This document shows, piece by piece, positions 34,858 through 48,264 of a DNA stretch of 64,000 nucleotides. Position 1 is the first letter of the stretch; each line of letters starts with the position of its first letter. The stretch covers positions 39,002,819 through 39,066,818 of the forward strand of contig OY986439.1 of the NCBI GenBank assembly GCA_963920525.1, read 5' to 3'. This stretch comes from Dichetophora obliterata. Lineage: Eukaryota; Arthropoda; Insecta; Diptera; Sciomyzidae. A program made the position numbers and the translations under genes. The notes under the pieces are model-generated. The model did not search any database, was not told the origin of the DNA, and saw only the letters and a list, made by a program, of their open reading frames with translations.

Positions 34858-37577
34858 CAATAAATATCAAATTTTTCGTAAAGATCGTCATGATAAGATC
34901 GGTGGTGGTGTTTTGATAGCTGTTCAAAACTCGCTTGTATCTGAAGAATTGACAATTCTTGACACCAGTGACATTGAGTTCATTTGTGTTGCAGTTAAAT
35001 TAAATAATAGTATTATTTATGTTACCTGCTCTTACATTCCTCCTAAATGTGACTTAAATATGTATTTAAAACACTTACACGCCATCGAAAAAGTTCACAT
35101 TCTGTTAAAAAATAAAGATGTTCTTATTGTGCTGGTTGATTTTAACCTACATTTTGTGACTTGGAGATCATCTGACGTTTCTTCATTTCTTACTCCTGTT
35201 TCCAATAGTGATTGGATAAATGATTTCTTAGATAAGCTGTCTGATCTGTGTCTTCAACAAGTCAATAAAATTTTAAATATAAACCACAGAACCCTAGACC
35301 TTGTATTTGTAGATAGATGCACTACTGTTAATCTCCATTGTTCGAATCCCGTATCTCTTCCAGAATATGTACATCATCCAACTCTTGAAATAACAGTTTT
35401 ACTCCCTCACGTAAAAGAAGATAAAGTAACTGCTGATGCGTGAAATAAAAAAGTTTATAATTTTAAGAAAACGGAATGTGTAAAACTTAATTCCTTACTT
35501 TCGCCGACTGATTGGTCTCCAATTTTAACTAGCGGAACATCATATTCATATTATGACGTCGAATCTTCTGTACAGTTTTTCAATGATACCCCGCAAAGGT
35601 GTTTCTTATTGTCCGTCCCAAAAAAGGTGTTTCTCCAATCCTTTAAATCCACCCTGGCTAAAAAAATTATCGAAAGGCACTTAAAAATTTAATAAAATCA
35701 TTTATTTAAAAAAATATATAAAATATCTGGTTCTAGTTTAGACTTTGCTTCCTATTCTTCTTGTCGTTATAGATATCAACTATTAAATAAACAATGCTAT
35801 TCTGCTTATATAATTAACATAAAATCTCAATTTAAAAATGATCCAAAACTTTTCTATAGTTTTGTTAACTCAAAACGTAAAGCCTCCTGCTTTCCACCCC
35901 TTATGAAATTCAATCAGGAAGAATGACACTTGTAACAATGTGATTTCTAACATGTTTACAAACTTCTTTAAATCAACTTACTCCGATATACCATTTAATA
36001 CTAGCACGGTGTATCCTTTTTTCCCGCCAGTTAACTCTTTTGAAACTCCTGTAATAGACCCATATATTGTCATGTGTTATCTTCGACAAGTAAAATCTTC
36101 TTTTACGACCGGCCCTGATAAAATTCCAAGCTGTATTTTAAAGCAATGTGCTACAAACCTGTGTACTACTCTAGCAAACATTTTTAATATTTCCTTGCAT
36201 AGTGGTTATTTTCCTATTATATGGAAGGATTCTTATATTATACCCCTTTATAAATCTGGCTCCAAGATAGATGTTTCTAACTATCGAGGAATTGCAAAAT
36301 TAAGTGCAATCCCTAAGTTATGTGAGAATATCATAACTGATCAATTAACCCAATCCGTGTCTTCCACCATTTCTGTCTTTCAACATGGTTTTCTGAAAGG
36401 TAAGTCCACTACAACAAACCTCTTAGAGTTTACTACGCGTGTTATAAATGGTTTTACTTTGGAACTGCAGACTGATGTTATTTATACGGACTTTAGCAAA
36501 GCTTTCGACAGTGTTAATCATAATCTTCTTTTGAAAAAACTCCACCTTATTGGGTTTTCTGTCACATTATTAAATTGGATAAATTCGTATTTATCTAGAC
36601 GTACTCAAAAGGTTTTATATAAGAATTCTCTTTCAAAAAGTATTTCGGTCACTTCTGGCGTTCCTCAGGGCAGTCATCTTGGACCGGTTTTATTTTTACT
36701 ATTCATTAATGATCTTCCTTCGGTAATAAAACACTGTAACGTCTTAATGTACGCGGACGACGTGAAACTTTTTCTTTGTTACAAATCACCCGAAGAACGA
36801 CATCTTTTACAATCTGATCTAAATAGACTTGCGGACTGGTGTAGCTTAAATATATTAAATCTCAACTTAAAAAAATGTAAGCAAATGACATTCTCGCGAA
36901 GATCTGCTAGTAACATAAATTACACTATAAATAACACTAACTTAGAAATAGTTTCCAGTTTTCTCGATCTTGGTGTTATTATGGATTCAAAACTTCGCTT
37001 CAATCTCCACGTTAATATGGTGATAAATAAGGCAGGAGGAGTCCTTGGTTTCATTAAAAGATGGGCTAAAGAATTCAGTGATCCCTTTACTACTAAATTA
37101 TTATATACCTCTCTCGTAAGGCCAATTCTTGAATATGCATCAGTTGTATGGAACCCACAATATAATGTCTACATCGACGCCATAGAATACATTCAAAAAC
37201 AGTTTTTACTTTTTGCTTTACGTCATAGTCGTTGGAACCCCAATATTATGCTTCCATCGTATGAAATACGCCCTAAAATTATTTTACTACCTTCCCTAAG
37301 AAGCAGAAGAATGATGCTTAATGTCATGTTTCTGTATAAATTACTTCGTGGCGAGATTAATTCGGAATATCTCATCTCAGCTCTAAATTTTAACATCCCA
37401 AGGAGAGGAACTAGACATTTTCTGTTTTTCAAGTTGAGTCAGTGCAGTTCTAATTACGCTCTTCATGAACCTTTACGATGTATGTGCAGTGATTTCAATG
37501 ATAACTTCAACATGATTAATTTTTCTGATTCGGTAGACGTCTTAAAACGGAAAATTATATTACATTTAAATAATTAA
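34858..37577 (+). pseudogene. Non-LTR retrotransposon (Jockey/CR1-like), 5'-truncated and broken
   Basis: The first part (to 35443) is the C-terminal two-thirds of an APE-type endonuclease: KIGGGVLIAV, CSYIPP, VDFNLHFVTW (normally GDFN, here Val for Gly), and NHRTLDLVFV. A TGA at 35441 interrupts it where a Trp codon is expected. Degenerate sequence with further stops joins it to a 545-codon reverse transcriptase frame, 35940-37577. That frame contains GPDKIPSCILK, NYRGIAKLS, YTDFSKAFDSVNH, SGVPQGSHLGPVLF and YADDVKLF, then the usual thumb and C-terminal region. No ORF1 or endonuclease N-terminus remains. It is closely similar in design to the minus-strand copy at 39.3-40.9 kb. A poly(A) at 38290-38300 might mark its 3' end. 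Confidence 0.9.
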
Positions 37578-38897
37578 ATCAATTTAACTTCATCCTATTA
37601 TACCTAACGCAGTTTTATAACAATGTCATATTGGTAATTGAGATTGTTCTGTTTCTCCTTTTTGTCTCGATATTATGTTTTATAAAGTAAGCACCATCAA
37701 ATATGAATCGTTTTTAAAACTTACTTTTTAATTATTCAATATTTTAATTTTAAATCGAATTGGGATTTACGTGCTCACGTGGTTTCCTGATTTGCAATTA
37801 GACTGAACTCACACTATCACCTGGATTGGTGTGCCAGAGTATATCTCTTTCCCACACAAGTTTATGCCTGCGTTGGCCCAAATGCATATCCAACCAATTG
37901 GGATTTTGATTTGGCGGGTATGAGATTTATCTCATTTCCACGTAGGTCCTTAGGTTGGACAATGGCCGCAAACCAGTTAAAATGAGTTCAATGTTTTGGA
38001 TTGTTTTTGAAATCAGGATTGTTTTTCGGGTACCTTAAATTGATAGTTACTATTATTTAATTCGATGTTGCTTATTTATATAGAATCAAGTTTATATATA
38101 TTCAATTTTTAAATTCCGCTGAAAAGCCAATAATTGTGCTTAGTGGAATATCCTAATTGCCAATAGGGGGTATGTTTTAGTACGTAGGTACATTCTGTCT
38201 GTTCCGGCTGATTCGGGCAGGATCTAGAATGTGAATCGTGCATGCGTATAGGACGGGTATACGTCTTTGGAAAATTTCATACCTCCGGGCGAATCAAAAA
38301 AAAAAAGTCCTGTAAACGACCCTTGCTTGACAATTGTAAGGCCGAGAAGAATTTGAAAACTTAGCCTTGTTCTCCCGCTGTTTAGCTTTGTTAAAAAAAA
38401 TTTAATTTTACTCGGGATAACATATCTATATTATTGATCAAATAAAACACAAAACTATCTTAATATACAAAATTTTTATATCGTACAGAAATTAGTTTTT
38501 TAATAAAATGTAGGGCATTACAATTTTTGGGGCGCATGATTGAATGGTGGCGCCTCAAGCTCTTGGACTGGCGCTGCAGATAGAGGGTGTTTTTTTTCAC
38601 GCTTACCTTACAAAATATATTTCATCACAAAAATTAAGTGTTTGATTTCTTTACAACTCAAACTGTATTTTTATTGATAGAGTGTATTTCAGCACTTAAG
38701 TTAAAGCACATCATATATTAAATAATTATTTTACATGACGTTTTAAATCTTTACATTCTTTAAACAATTTTTTTTACTCATGATGCAAAAATGAAAAGTG
38801 TTTCATGTTTTTTTTTTAAATGCAATTCAAACTGTAAGTATTTCTATCAACAGGGAGTATTTTTTTAGTTGTATTTAATTACATCATAGTCTTTACT
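37578..38897. other. Probable LINE 3' UTR and noncoding sequence
   Basis: No coding sequence. An A11 run at about 38290 could be the tail of the plus-strand LINE, giving a 0.7-kb 3' UTR. The rest is AT-rich. Confidence 0.4.
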
Positions 38898-38904
38898 ATT
38901 TATT

Positions 38905-38935
<31 letters not shown>

Positions 38936-40861
38936 TTGGCCAAACAAGGCAATGCAATTTACTTATTCTAACTTATTCTAACAGGTTTTGTTTACTTATT
39001 ACTAAGTTTTTTGTTTTTCTTCTCCCCTTTCCTTGTTTTTATTTTATTTTTTATTTGGTGCTCTTAGTGGGCATACTCCGCCCACCGGATTGACATGATT
39101 TCAAAAACCATGTCAAAACTAAGAGAAGAGGAGGAAAACAAGAAAGACTATATACACACTTAAGATACGATGTATATATATTATTCTTAAAGACTATAAG
39201 GACAAAAGGATGTAAATGGGAGATTTGGAGAGGGATGTTAAAGAATTTTGATTTATTAAACTAAATGCTTATACATATAAATCCATACATGTATGTAGTT
39301 TATCTGAGGCCTGTGTTAATTCTGATTTCTGAGTGATTTATATAGGGTTTGCTTGAAAGAGGATTTGGACATAGAAGGTGAGTAGTATATAGAGATATTA
39401 TTAAATTCTCTGCAACAACGATTGATGGGTTCATTATTTGCATATGTAGTTTGGTGCTGATATTCAGTTAACAATCGAGTATGCCTAGTGCGCCTAATTG
39501 GATCGTTAAAGGAAATCATATTAGAAATATATTCGCTGTGAATAGCACCATTAATTACATCAAATGTGAAGCATGAGCCCAATAACGATCTTCTTGTTGA
39601 TAGTGGCATCAAATTTAAAAGGCTGAGTCTATGTTCATATGATGGAAGGCTACAATAATCATGGGGGTTGTACATATCTCTAAGCGCGTATAGTAAGAAC
39701 TGCTTTTGAATAGACTCAATTCTTTCTCTATGGGAATCGAAAGATGGATTCCAAATTATGCATGCATATTCAAGTATTGGGCGCACTAATGCACGGTACA
39801 AGGATGTAGTGACCCATATATTCTTGAATTCATTTGCACGTCTTTTTATAAAACCGAGCTGTTTGCTGGCTCTGGACACAATTTTATCATAGTGCAGATT
39901 AAAGCGCATCTTGCAATCTAAGACAACTCCAAGATCCACTATATGGTTGACCCTTTTTAGTTCGATACTATTGAGGTGGTAGGTATGTAATGTTACGTTG
40001 TTTTTACGAGAAAAGCTAATAACATTGCATTTATTGACATTAAGATGTAGTTTATTTTGAAAACACCATTGCTCAAGAGACAACAATTTTGATTGCAAAA
40101 AATTTACATCTACATCTGATTGAATTGAATAGTACATTTTTAAATCATCTGCATACATAAGATGTGGGATATCGTTTAGAACTTCTGACAGATCGGATAT
40201 GAATATATTGAAAAGAAGAGGACCAAGATGACTACCTTGCGGAACTCCCGAGGAGACTGCAATTTTTTTCGATAGAACTCCCTGGAATTTAACAAACTGG
40301 GATCTGCCGTTTAAATATGATTTTAGCCAACTTAGTATGGACCCTGCAACACCAAATTTTTCTAACTTATATATAAGAATGTTGTGATCAACTCGATCAA
40401 AAGCTTTACTGAAATCAGTATAAACAGCATCTATTTGGTGCCCTTTTTCCATTTTGACTAAAACATCTGATACCATAATCATGAGATTAGTGGTGGTAGA
40501 TCGCCCTTTTCGGAACCCGTGTTGCTGCTCATTTAGACGTGGGTTAATGAAACTTGTTAGCTTTTCACAAATAAGTTTTTCAAAAAGTTTTGGAATGGCT
40601 GACAAGATTGCTATGCCTCTATAATTTTCAACTGATCTTTTATCACCATTCTTGTAAATTGGCGTAAGATGGGATGATTTCCAATATGAAGGAAATGTCC
40701 CACAAACCAGTGATTCGTTAAAGATTATGTGTAATGGCAATAGCAGTTGGTCTAAACATCGCACCAAAAAGCTTGTAGGTATTAAGTCTGGTCCTGGTCC
40801 CTTTAATATATCCAGTTCTTTTATTGCATTAGAAATCTCTTCCTGGGTTAAATATAAACTA
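38898..40861 (-). pseudogene. Non-LTR retrotransposon copy 2, 5'-truncated, (TAAA)n tail
   Basis: On the minus strand an open frame runs from about 40861 to 39316. From Met 40767 it is 483 codons, and it continues upstream in frame for about 31 more (EISNAIKELDILKGPGPD), so the true start lies beyond the truncation. It is a reverse transcriptase: NYRGIAILS, QHGFRKGRSTTTN, YTDFSKAFDRVDH, SGVPQGSHLGPLLF and MYADDLKMY (near 40140-40163), then the C-terminal domain. The 3' UTR ends in a (TAAA)n tail at 38898-38937. No internal stop, so this is a fairly young but incomplete copy: endonuclease and the N-terminus of the RT are missing. Confidence 0.9.
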
Positions 40862-43800
40862 AAATAATTTTATTATATAAAATAAAAATAAATATTACTT
40901 ATTAATATATGAAACAACGATTCCATCCCGATTCCAACAACGATTCAGTGGGTACATGGATCTTAAATCAATGGTTTAGTCGTAAAACTTATATTTTAAT
41001 TAAAAATTTAATAATTTTCTTGCAAGCAGTTTTTTGTATGGAAGGTGCCTAGCCAAATAGTCTAATAATGCCTTAGTTTAGCACATTTCCCTCAAATGGC
41101 GTACTTGATTATTGCAGAAAGTTTTATTTTCGTGACTTTGTTACTTTCGAGATATTATAAAAAATGTTTGTTCCATTTGTATGGCAGGTGCCACGCTCAC
41201 TTGTCCAAAGATCTTAAAACTCCTTTTTTTGTACCTTGGAATACCAAAAACGGCCATAAAAGTCAACAACAAAATTTTTTCCTCAAATTTGCACCGATCG
41301 TTCCACTGTGCGATGTCTGGCGAAGATATGTGCCATGCTTGTTCTCTCTTCAAAACCACATGAAAAGTGAAGTCTAACAAGAAAATGATGTTGACAGTTG
41401 AAATCGCGGTGCTGCCAACGTTAGAAACGTCAAAAATAGCCAGGTGTCCAACCTACAAACAACAAACCTCTCCTCTACTTTTCATTATAAATTATTTAAA
41501 TTTAACAATGACCAAGTTCATTCGTTCTGGCTCAACACTGGCTAAGTCCAATAACTTCTTTATTGATAAAGAATATGGAAAAAAAATGTTGAGAAATGCA
41601 CAATACTATAACAATCATCACAATATTGTTTTATTTACATTTTAATGCACTTGTGTATCAGTTATTTGTGTTTTTCTAAAATTGGAAAAAATTGGACTTG
41701 GTCATTATGACCATCCACCCGTTATTTGCTTAATGTTACATTTCAAAACATTTTTAGTATTATAAATAGTATTTTTGGTCTTCCTGAGGATTTTGTTTTT
41801 TTGAGAGAAAAACAAAAAATAATCTTAACGTCCAATGATGCTAAAACTGACACAAACTATTTTGACACAAAGAAGCTCTTCTTGTATTTCCTTTTCAAAA
41901 GAGAATTTTTTTCTAAAGCGTATCTAAGTTATTTGATCTAAGGATATGTAAACATTTCTTAAGCAGAATTTTACTTCTGATGTTCAGAAAGAGAATGGGT
42001 TTTTTTCCTCAAAGGGATTGTAGCTCAAAGAAATTTTAGCAGATATTTTATGATTTTAAGGCGTATTTTTATATGAAAATGATATTTTTTTACATTAATG
42101 TAGCATTTTAATGGCTTATTGTAATCAGCTGAATATTCTTTTATTTACTCACTTTCCAAATGATTTTCCGTTATTTTTTTTTTAATTTTATTTACTTTTG
42201 TAGAATAAAAAATTATATAAAAAAAAATTTGCAAATCCATTAAGGACACGACCACAGCGAACACATTATGCCGCAAGAGAACCGAATTTATCATTATTTC
42301 GGCCAGCATGATTTATGAGCAACATGTATGCGTTTGCGGCAGCAGTAACAACAACTGCAACAACAACTCGTTCAGTTATTTATTAACAGTACAACGAATG
42401 AGCGACATGACAGGACGAAATTAAATCGACGTTGGCGAATTCTTTGAAGCAGAAGTAGCAGCAGCAGCTTCATCGGCAATGCAGACAGCAACTCAATGCA
42501 TTCATTCAATTCAAGCGTGTTGCAAGCATTTTTATTTAAATTAAAAATGCGGCACTTCATTTCACAGCTATACACATAAAGGACCAGGCAATGCAATTGC
42601 AATGCGTTGTAATGAACTGTTGTCTGCAGCAGCAGCAGCATCTATGTGCTTGTGTGCACGTGTGTGTTTGTCTGTCAGTTCGCGTGTGTGTGTGGCTGGT
42701 GTACGCTTGAATTAACTCATAAACAAAACAACAGGAAATTTAAAAGTCAGCAAAGGTCACAAAACAACAACAACAACAAATTTGTACTGTAATAACAACA
42801 ATTTTCGTTACACTGATTTTTTACCATTTTTATAATAACTGTTGTTATTATTCTACTTCTTCTCCTTATTCTTCTTTTTTTGTTCTGCTGTTGTTGTTTT
42901 TTGTTGACAAAGCAACCATTTTGTTGACAGCAACAGCATGGGCGGCAACAACAACAACAATAATAACTACAATAATAAGTGCCACTTTGACTCTCCGCGC
43001 ATTCATTTTCACAGCATCATTTAAATGTTAGCAACTTTTCCCTTCAATGTATTGGTCCAAAACCCGTTTAAGTTCATACTCACGCCGCACAGTGGTTTGT
43101 CTAGTGAACAAAATTCAGAATTTTGTATGGTCACAAAATCTTACAAATTGGGTATCGCTGTAACAAGAATTTCTTCACTAGCGGAAACCCAAAATATCTG
43201 AATCCAAATATTTTTTGTTTTGTTGATGCTACATCTCTTGAAAGTACGGGTTTTTTTAATCTTTTGAAGTTATTGGTTTTGAGCATTTAGAACCAAATAT
43301 TGCTAAAATGCATTTTTCAGAATATTAAAACCATATGTTTTGAAATTTTTTTTAATGGCAACTAAGAATTTGAATTTATTAACTCTAGCAAGGAGTTTGA
43401 AATTTTTATATATTAGAGAACTTGAAATGCGGTAAAAATTAAAGAACATTATTTAAATTTATCTATTTTTTAATTTATGCGGTAAAAATTAAAGAAATTT
43501 ATTTAAATTTATCTATTTTTGTGAGGCAATAACTTCTGTTTTCCGCATGCTTCAAGGCAGTGTTTTCTACTTTAACCTAACCTTATCTTACCATTACCTT
43601 TCAGAATTGATATTCATCTTCTACTAGTTTTTATTAGCCTTTGAGATGCACGATGTTTAAAAACGTGCTAAAACTGAATTATGCAATAAAAGAACTATAA
43701 AATCTACAACTTCTCTGCACTTAAATGCTCAACATTCATAACATGTAAAAATGAGGACTTTTTTCTATATGCATTGCAGTTCTTTTACTAACGATCACAA

Positions 43801-44948
43801 AAGCAACGTTTTTATTGATTTATCTATGCACTTGTTATATAAGAAGACCACTGAATAATTGAGCAAATTAAATTTGCGAATTATTTTCTTATTAAATTTA
43901 TCATTATGTCATTCTACTGCTAAGGAAATTACTTTACTTTTGAGCTTTATTATTTTGATTAAACATAATACTCAAGGCAATATAGCGGGCGAAAAATAAA
44001 ACTCGCTTAAGTTGTAACCTCTAATTCCCGAATTTGAAAGAGTTATAATTTGCAAACTTTTACTCTAGTATGATGAATACAGCAGTACATTTATTCAAAT
44101 ACTTTTGTATTTTTTACCATTTGTTTACATATATTTTTATTTACTCAAATGTTTGGTTAAATTAGAACACAAAAAGCTATAAGTTTTACAAATCGAGAAT
44201 TATTTAATTGTTTCATAAATATAGGTTCACGATTATTCTTTTCTTAATAGTTACGTGAAAGAAAAAAAAAAGACTCGAATTAATTTGAGAAAGACAACGT
44301 AGAAAAAATTTTACACATATTTTGTTCCAAGGTTCAGAGTTCGCGCTACAAATATTTTTTCAATAAAAAAATATAGTTTGGTTAAGTGCACATTCATTTG
44401 TATTTTTTGATACAGAAGAAATAAGCAAAAACTGAAATTTGTAAAATAAAGTCACAAGTTTACTGGAAAAATGTATGTTAGGTTTTTTAATTTACGAACG
44501 ATCATAGATATAAAGAGCACTAAATTAATGATTCTAAAAAATGATTACTTTATTTCGCTGCGCGTTATATAGAAACTTGAAAAAAATTCAGGGAAAATAC
44601 AAATGCAAACTTAATAGCACATTCAGTTCTTTCGTCAGATCTCCATTTAACTTAAAAAAAATAATAAATATGGGCATTTCCGCCGAAAGGTCCACAATGT
44701 CTAAACAATTAAAAGTTATTAAAAGCTTATAATTTTATGATATTCTATTACAGAAACATTTTAGTTTTACTAATTTAAGCAATTGTTACATAAATTCATT
44801 TACCATGATGCTCAAATCGACTGCACAGTCGCACAAATGTAGTTTTCTTTTTCCTAAATGTTAAGTAAATGTTTCGTAAACATTTTTGTTTTAGTAAAAA
44901 TGGAAGGCATTAGTTAAAGATAATAGAAAAATTGTTAAGGAAAGAAAA
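40862..44948. other. Noncoding interval
   Basis: No supported gene. Includes CAG/CAA-rich simple sequence (42340-42980) and a tandem duplication at 43427-43520. Opposite-strand frames near 41100-41400 and 42372-42641 are unsupported. Confidence 0.5.
43427..43520. repeat. 50-bp tandem duplication
   Basis: Atgcggtaaaaattaaagaa starts at 43427 and again at 43477, each followed by matching AT-rich sequence to atctattttt. Confidence 0.85.
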
Positions 44949-45493
44949 GGACAATACATTGGCGTCGAAAGCGGGGGGGAAAGGGGGGCAGTTGCCCCCC
45001 ACTTTTTTAGCTAGATTAACAATTTAAAAGGAAAACTTCAAAAGTTATGCAAAATATCAATTTTTTTACAACGATAATATTTGTGTATTCTATATTTTCC
45101 TCTTATTTCTCTCTTCTTCATAAGCGTGCTTGCGGATAACCATTTTCTTTCTCTGTGTTTGCAAAAAGATAGAACAAAATGTAGAGTTTCTACTGCAAGC
45201 CCACCACTTCAGTTTAAAAGCACCCTTAAGTATGTAGCTTAATGCTTGTTAATTTTGCAACTCTGGTAAGAAAAAATTTGACATGTTCTTAGGGGCTTTC
45301 CATATTGGAAGACATGTTGTACGATAAGTTAGATGGAAAACTAATGGGACTATTTGATTGAGCGTTCGAACGATCCAACTTGTAAAGCAACATAATTAAT
45401 TGCAAGCTCTCAAGCAGAACACATCCGGCTAATAGCTAAGCAACTTTTAGATGCCCTAACAATTGAGCAGTAATTTTACATAATTGTACAATA

Positions 45494-46374
45494 TTGTACT
45501 TTCGGCAGAAAAAAACCAAAAACTTCGACTATCGTTTTAGCTTACGCATGGTACTACATGTTGTACAATCTGCCATGTTGGTCCAATGTTTTGGACCATG
45601 CGAAAGCCCCTACTGTGAATTAGCTGATGAAAATCCACCTCGACGCTTTGAAGAAACATCAAATCCGGTTCCTTCAGTACAGTCGCCATTATATGATCGG
45701 CTACGAAAAGGTTATTTCGAAATTTTAGATCTTCCCTCAAATGAGATAACGGCTAGATTCGATCAAACAGGTTGATATTTTACTTTTTTTTTTATTTTTG
45801 CAAGTTTACACCAGCTTCACTCAACCGACTCACTTTGATTTAACATTCGGTGAGTCGGTTGAGTGAAGCTAGTGTAAACTGGCACATTGTAAATCTTATT
45901 GTACATTTAAACAGATCTTGACACTCTGGAATCGTTGGAAAATATTGTAATCGAAGCCTTCAACGGAAAAGTGCCTTCTGAACAAAATCTAAAAACAAAA
46001 CTAGATCTTTATGCAGATGACTTTTTTGCAGATGAAATTGCTGAAGCAATTGCCTGGCCAAACACCTTGAAATTGTAGTGGCATTGTATCCCAATTTGCG
46101 AAAAATTCGGATACTGTAAAAAACTATTAAATGAAGTTGAAAAACTTATTGCTTTGCTTTTGACTGTGCCTGCATCAGCAGCTTCATCTGAGCGTTCTTT
46201 TAGTGCACTAAGACGACTTAAAAGGTATCTTTGAGCAACTATGACACAGAAACGACTCACTCATGCGGCATTTATACATGTTCACAAAGATAAAACCGAA
46301 GATTTGAATTCAATGGAGGTGGTGAAAGAGTTTGTTTCTCGCAAGGACAGAAAGAAACATTTTGGAATAATTTA
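45494..46374 (+). pseudogene. hAT transposase C-terminal relic
   Basis: An upstream part (45494-45770) joins through a GT-AG intron (45771-45914) to a downstream part beginning LDTLESLEN. The frame closes correctly across the junction. Downstream come a TAG near 46075 and a TGA in the segment after RRLKRYL, so it is dead. The hallmark is the hAT dimerisation region: VPASAASSERSFSALRRLK followed by MTQKRLTHAAFIHVHKD. The catalytic core upstream of about 45494 is not visible, so the copy is internally deleted. It most resembles the ZMYM/TTF-type hAT proteins of animals; that placement is from memory. Confidence 0.8.
45804..45879. repeat. Hairpin inside the hAT intron
   Basis: Two 30-nt arms, 45804-45833 and 45850-45879, pair at 29 of 30 positions around a 16-nt loop. 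They start gtttacaccagcttcactca. The hairpin lies inside the inferred intron. Confidence 0.85.
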
Positions 46375-47816
46375 AATTGATATAACTTTTTGTACCTTAT
46401 TGCATTTAAACCATGTAAAGATATACCTAGTCTTGCTTTATAAAAGCAACCATTATTTCTTATATTTTCATATTACCATATGAAAGATCCCTTAAAGAAT
46501 GATCTTTAATATTAAAATTGGAAGAACTGTTAAAAATAATGAAATTTTAATATTTTTTATATGTTTTTATATTTTTTTTTATTTTAAACTAAAATAAAAA
46601 ATTTGTTTATTCACATTCATGTTTCTTTGAAGAAATTTTGGTGAACTTTGCACCACCATTTGTACTGCCCCCCACTTGTACTGCCACCCCAGATGAAATT
46701 AGCTTCCGACGCGCTTGGGACAATATATTAAATTTGTTTGTTAAATACTAACAATAACTAAAATACAAAAATATACACATCGTTATCCAATTGAATCATA
46801 TTGGAAAAAATATCACGTTTGAATTGTATATAGAGAAGATATTAACTCTCGGAGGAATAACCAGATCTATGCAGACTTTTTGCATATAAAAATGTGTACA
46901 ACTTTTTTGTTTTTCATGTTAGATAAAAAAAGCCGAACATGTAATCCTGGAGAAAAAACCTCCGAACACAATGAGGAAAAAATCAGAGCGATTGGGGATC
47001 CGGGTTCGGAATAATCCGGATTTACAAATATTTGGCGCTAAATGGTATAACCAGGTCTGTGCAGACCTACATAGGATTTGTATGAAAATGCATAGTCAGT
47101 TGCCCTAAAAGTGTCTATAAATGCATTTTATGTTAGGAAAACTACAAAACGAATAATTACAACGCATTTTTATACATCTTAGCTAGCTATTTAACGCTAT
47201 TTCAATACTCATATGTAAAACAATGAAGTTTTTTTTTATTTACGGCATTCAACGCAGGAGCATCTGGCATAAGAGTGTTGTTGGCATGAAGGTGATAAAT
47301 CCGTTTTTGAGTGGGATTTTGTGGAGAAAATATATATTAAATGTACATATTGAATAGAGTGCACACAAAATATAAGTTTATCAGCAAAATTTTAATTCTA
47401 AACATATGTATTTTTTTTTAAGAGAATTTGTTTGTAGTATGCCTCAAAAAAAAAGTTAATGAGTGTAACTATTTACTTTTTATTTTGCTTTAGGTCGGGG
47501 ATTGTCATTTCTTTGCACAATTGTAAATTTCACTACCTTCTCTGATGCTCTTTCAATTTTTTACTCTCTCTTACTCACTTATACACAACCTAATTTTTTT
47601 TGGCAGTCCCTGGTTTAGATATAACTATTGAAACCGGTTTTGAGTTGTGTGTACAATATGTATTAAAAAGAGTACAATATGAATAGAGCACAGGTAACAC
47701 AGATACCAGTTTTGAGTTATGTATGCAATGTCTATGGAATATGTAACGGTGCCCCGTACAATAGTTGCACCCCACTCCTTACGCCACTGTCTCGCTACAC
47801 CACTGTGCATACATCC

Positions 47817-47975
47817 AATGCATCAAGACATATGACAACTACACAAACACATCATGGTCAAAGCAGACAACAGCTAATGCATTGAGGCATATGACAACCA
47901 CACAAACACATCATGGTCAAAGCAGACAACCGCCACTAGATCAAAGCATACGACAACCACACAAACGCAGTACAC
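47817..47975 (+). repeat. 59-60 bp tandem repeat in U3
   Basis: Two and a half copies of a unit containing catatgacaaccacacaaac and catcatggtcaaagcagaca, starting near 47817, 47876 and 47936. Upstream of the TATA box, where LTR enhancers usually lie. Confidence 0.85.
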
Positions 47976-48077
47976 ACGAAGAAGACAACAGCCACACGGT
48001 AGCGACAAACAAAACAGGCGAATTTAACATCCACATGATGAGTGGCGCTATAATTCACAAGAGGTTTTCAACCGAAG

Positions 48078-48088
48078 GTATATAAGAG
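48078..48088 (+). promoter_or_regulatory. TATA box of the solo LTR
   Basis: Gtatataagag, the only strong TATA in the LTR, between the U3 repeats and the 50-bp array. Confidence 0.6.
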
Positions 48089-48264
48089 TGCGCTTTTTGG
48101 CTGACTTCGGCACGGCTCGGAAGCGTAGTGCTTTGTACCGTCCGACACTTGTTACGATTTAACGAGTAGTTGTTTTCCGACGAGCTATCGAAAGTGTGCT
48201 CGTTACTAATACATTTAGTTTTTAAGCATTATAAGTATTGTAGGTATTTTAAGGTTATTTGTGC

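Larger units (their letters stand above)
44949..46725 (+). mobile_element. hAT transposon fossil with 8-bp TSD
   Basis: The element is 44957-46717 (1761 bp). Ggacaata flanks it at 44949-44956 and 46718-46725. Ends are cattggcgtcgaaagc and, read inward from the right, caagcgcgtcggaagc. Subterminal G-runs with their complement (ggggggcagttgcccccc) lie just inside the left end, with ccccccac at the right. Eight-base duplication plus the dimerisation domain in the coding relic identify hAT. Confidence 0.85.

Noticed and set aside
41096..41645. Frames of about 90 codons near 41.1-41.6 kb
   Set aside because: Open on both strands and without recognisable features.
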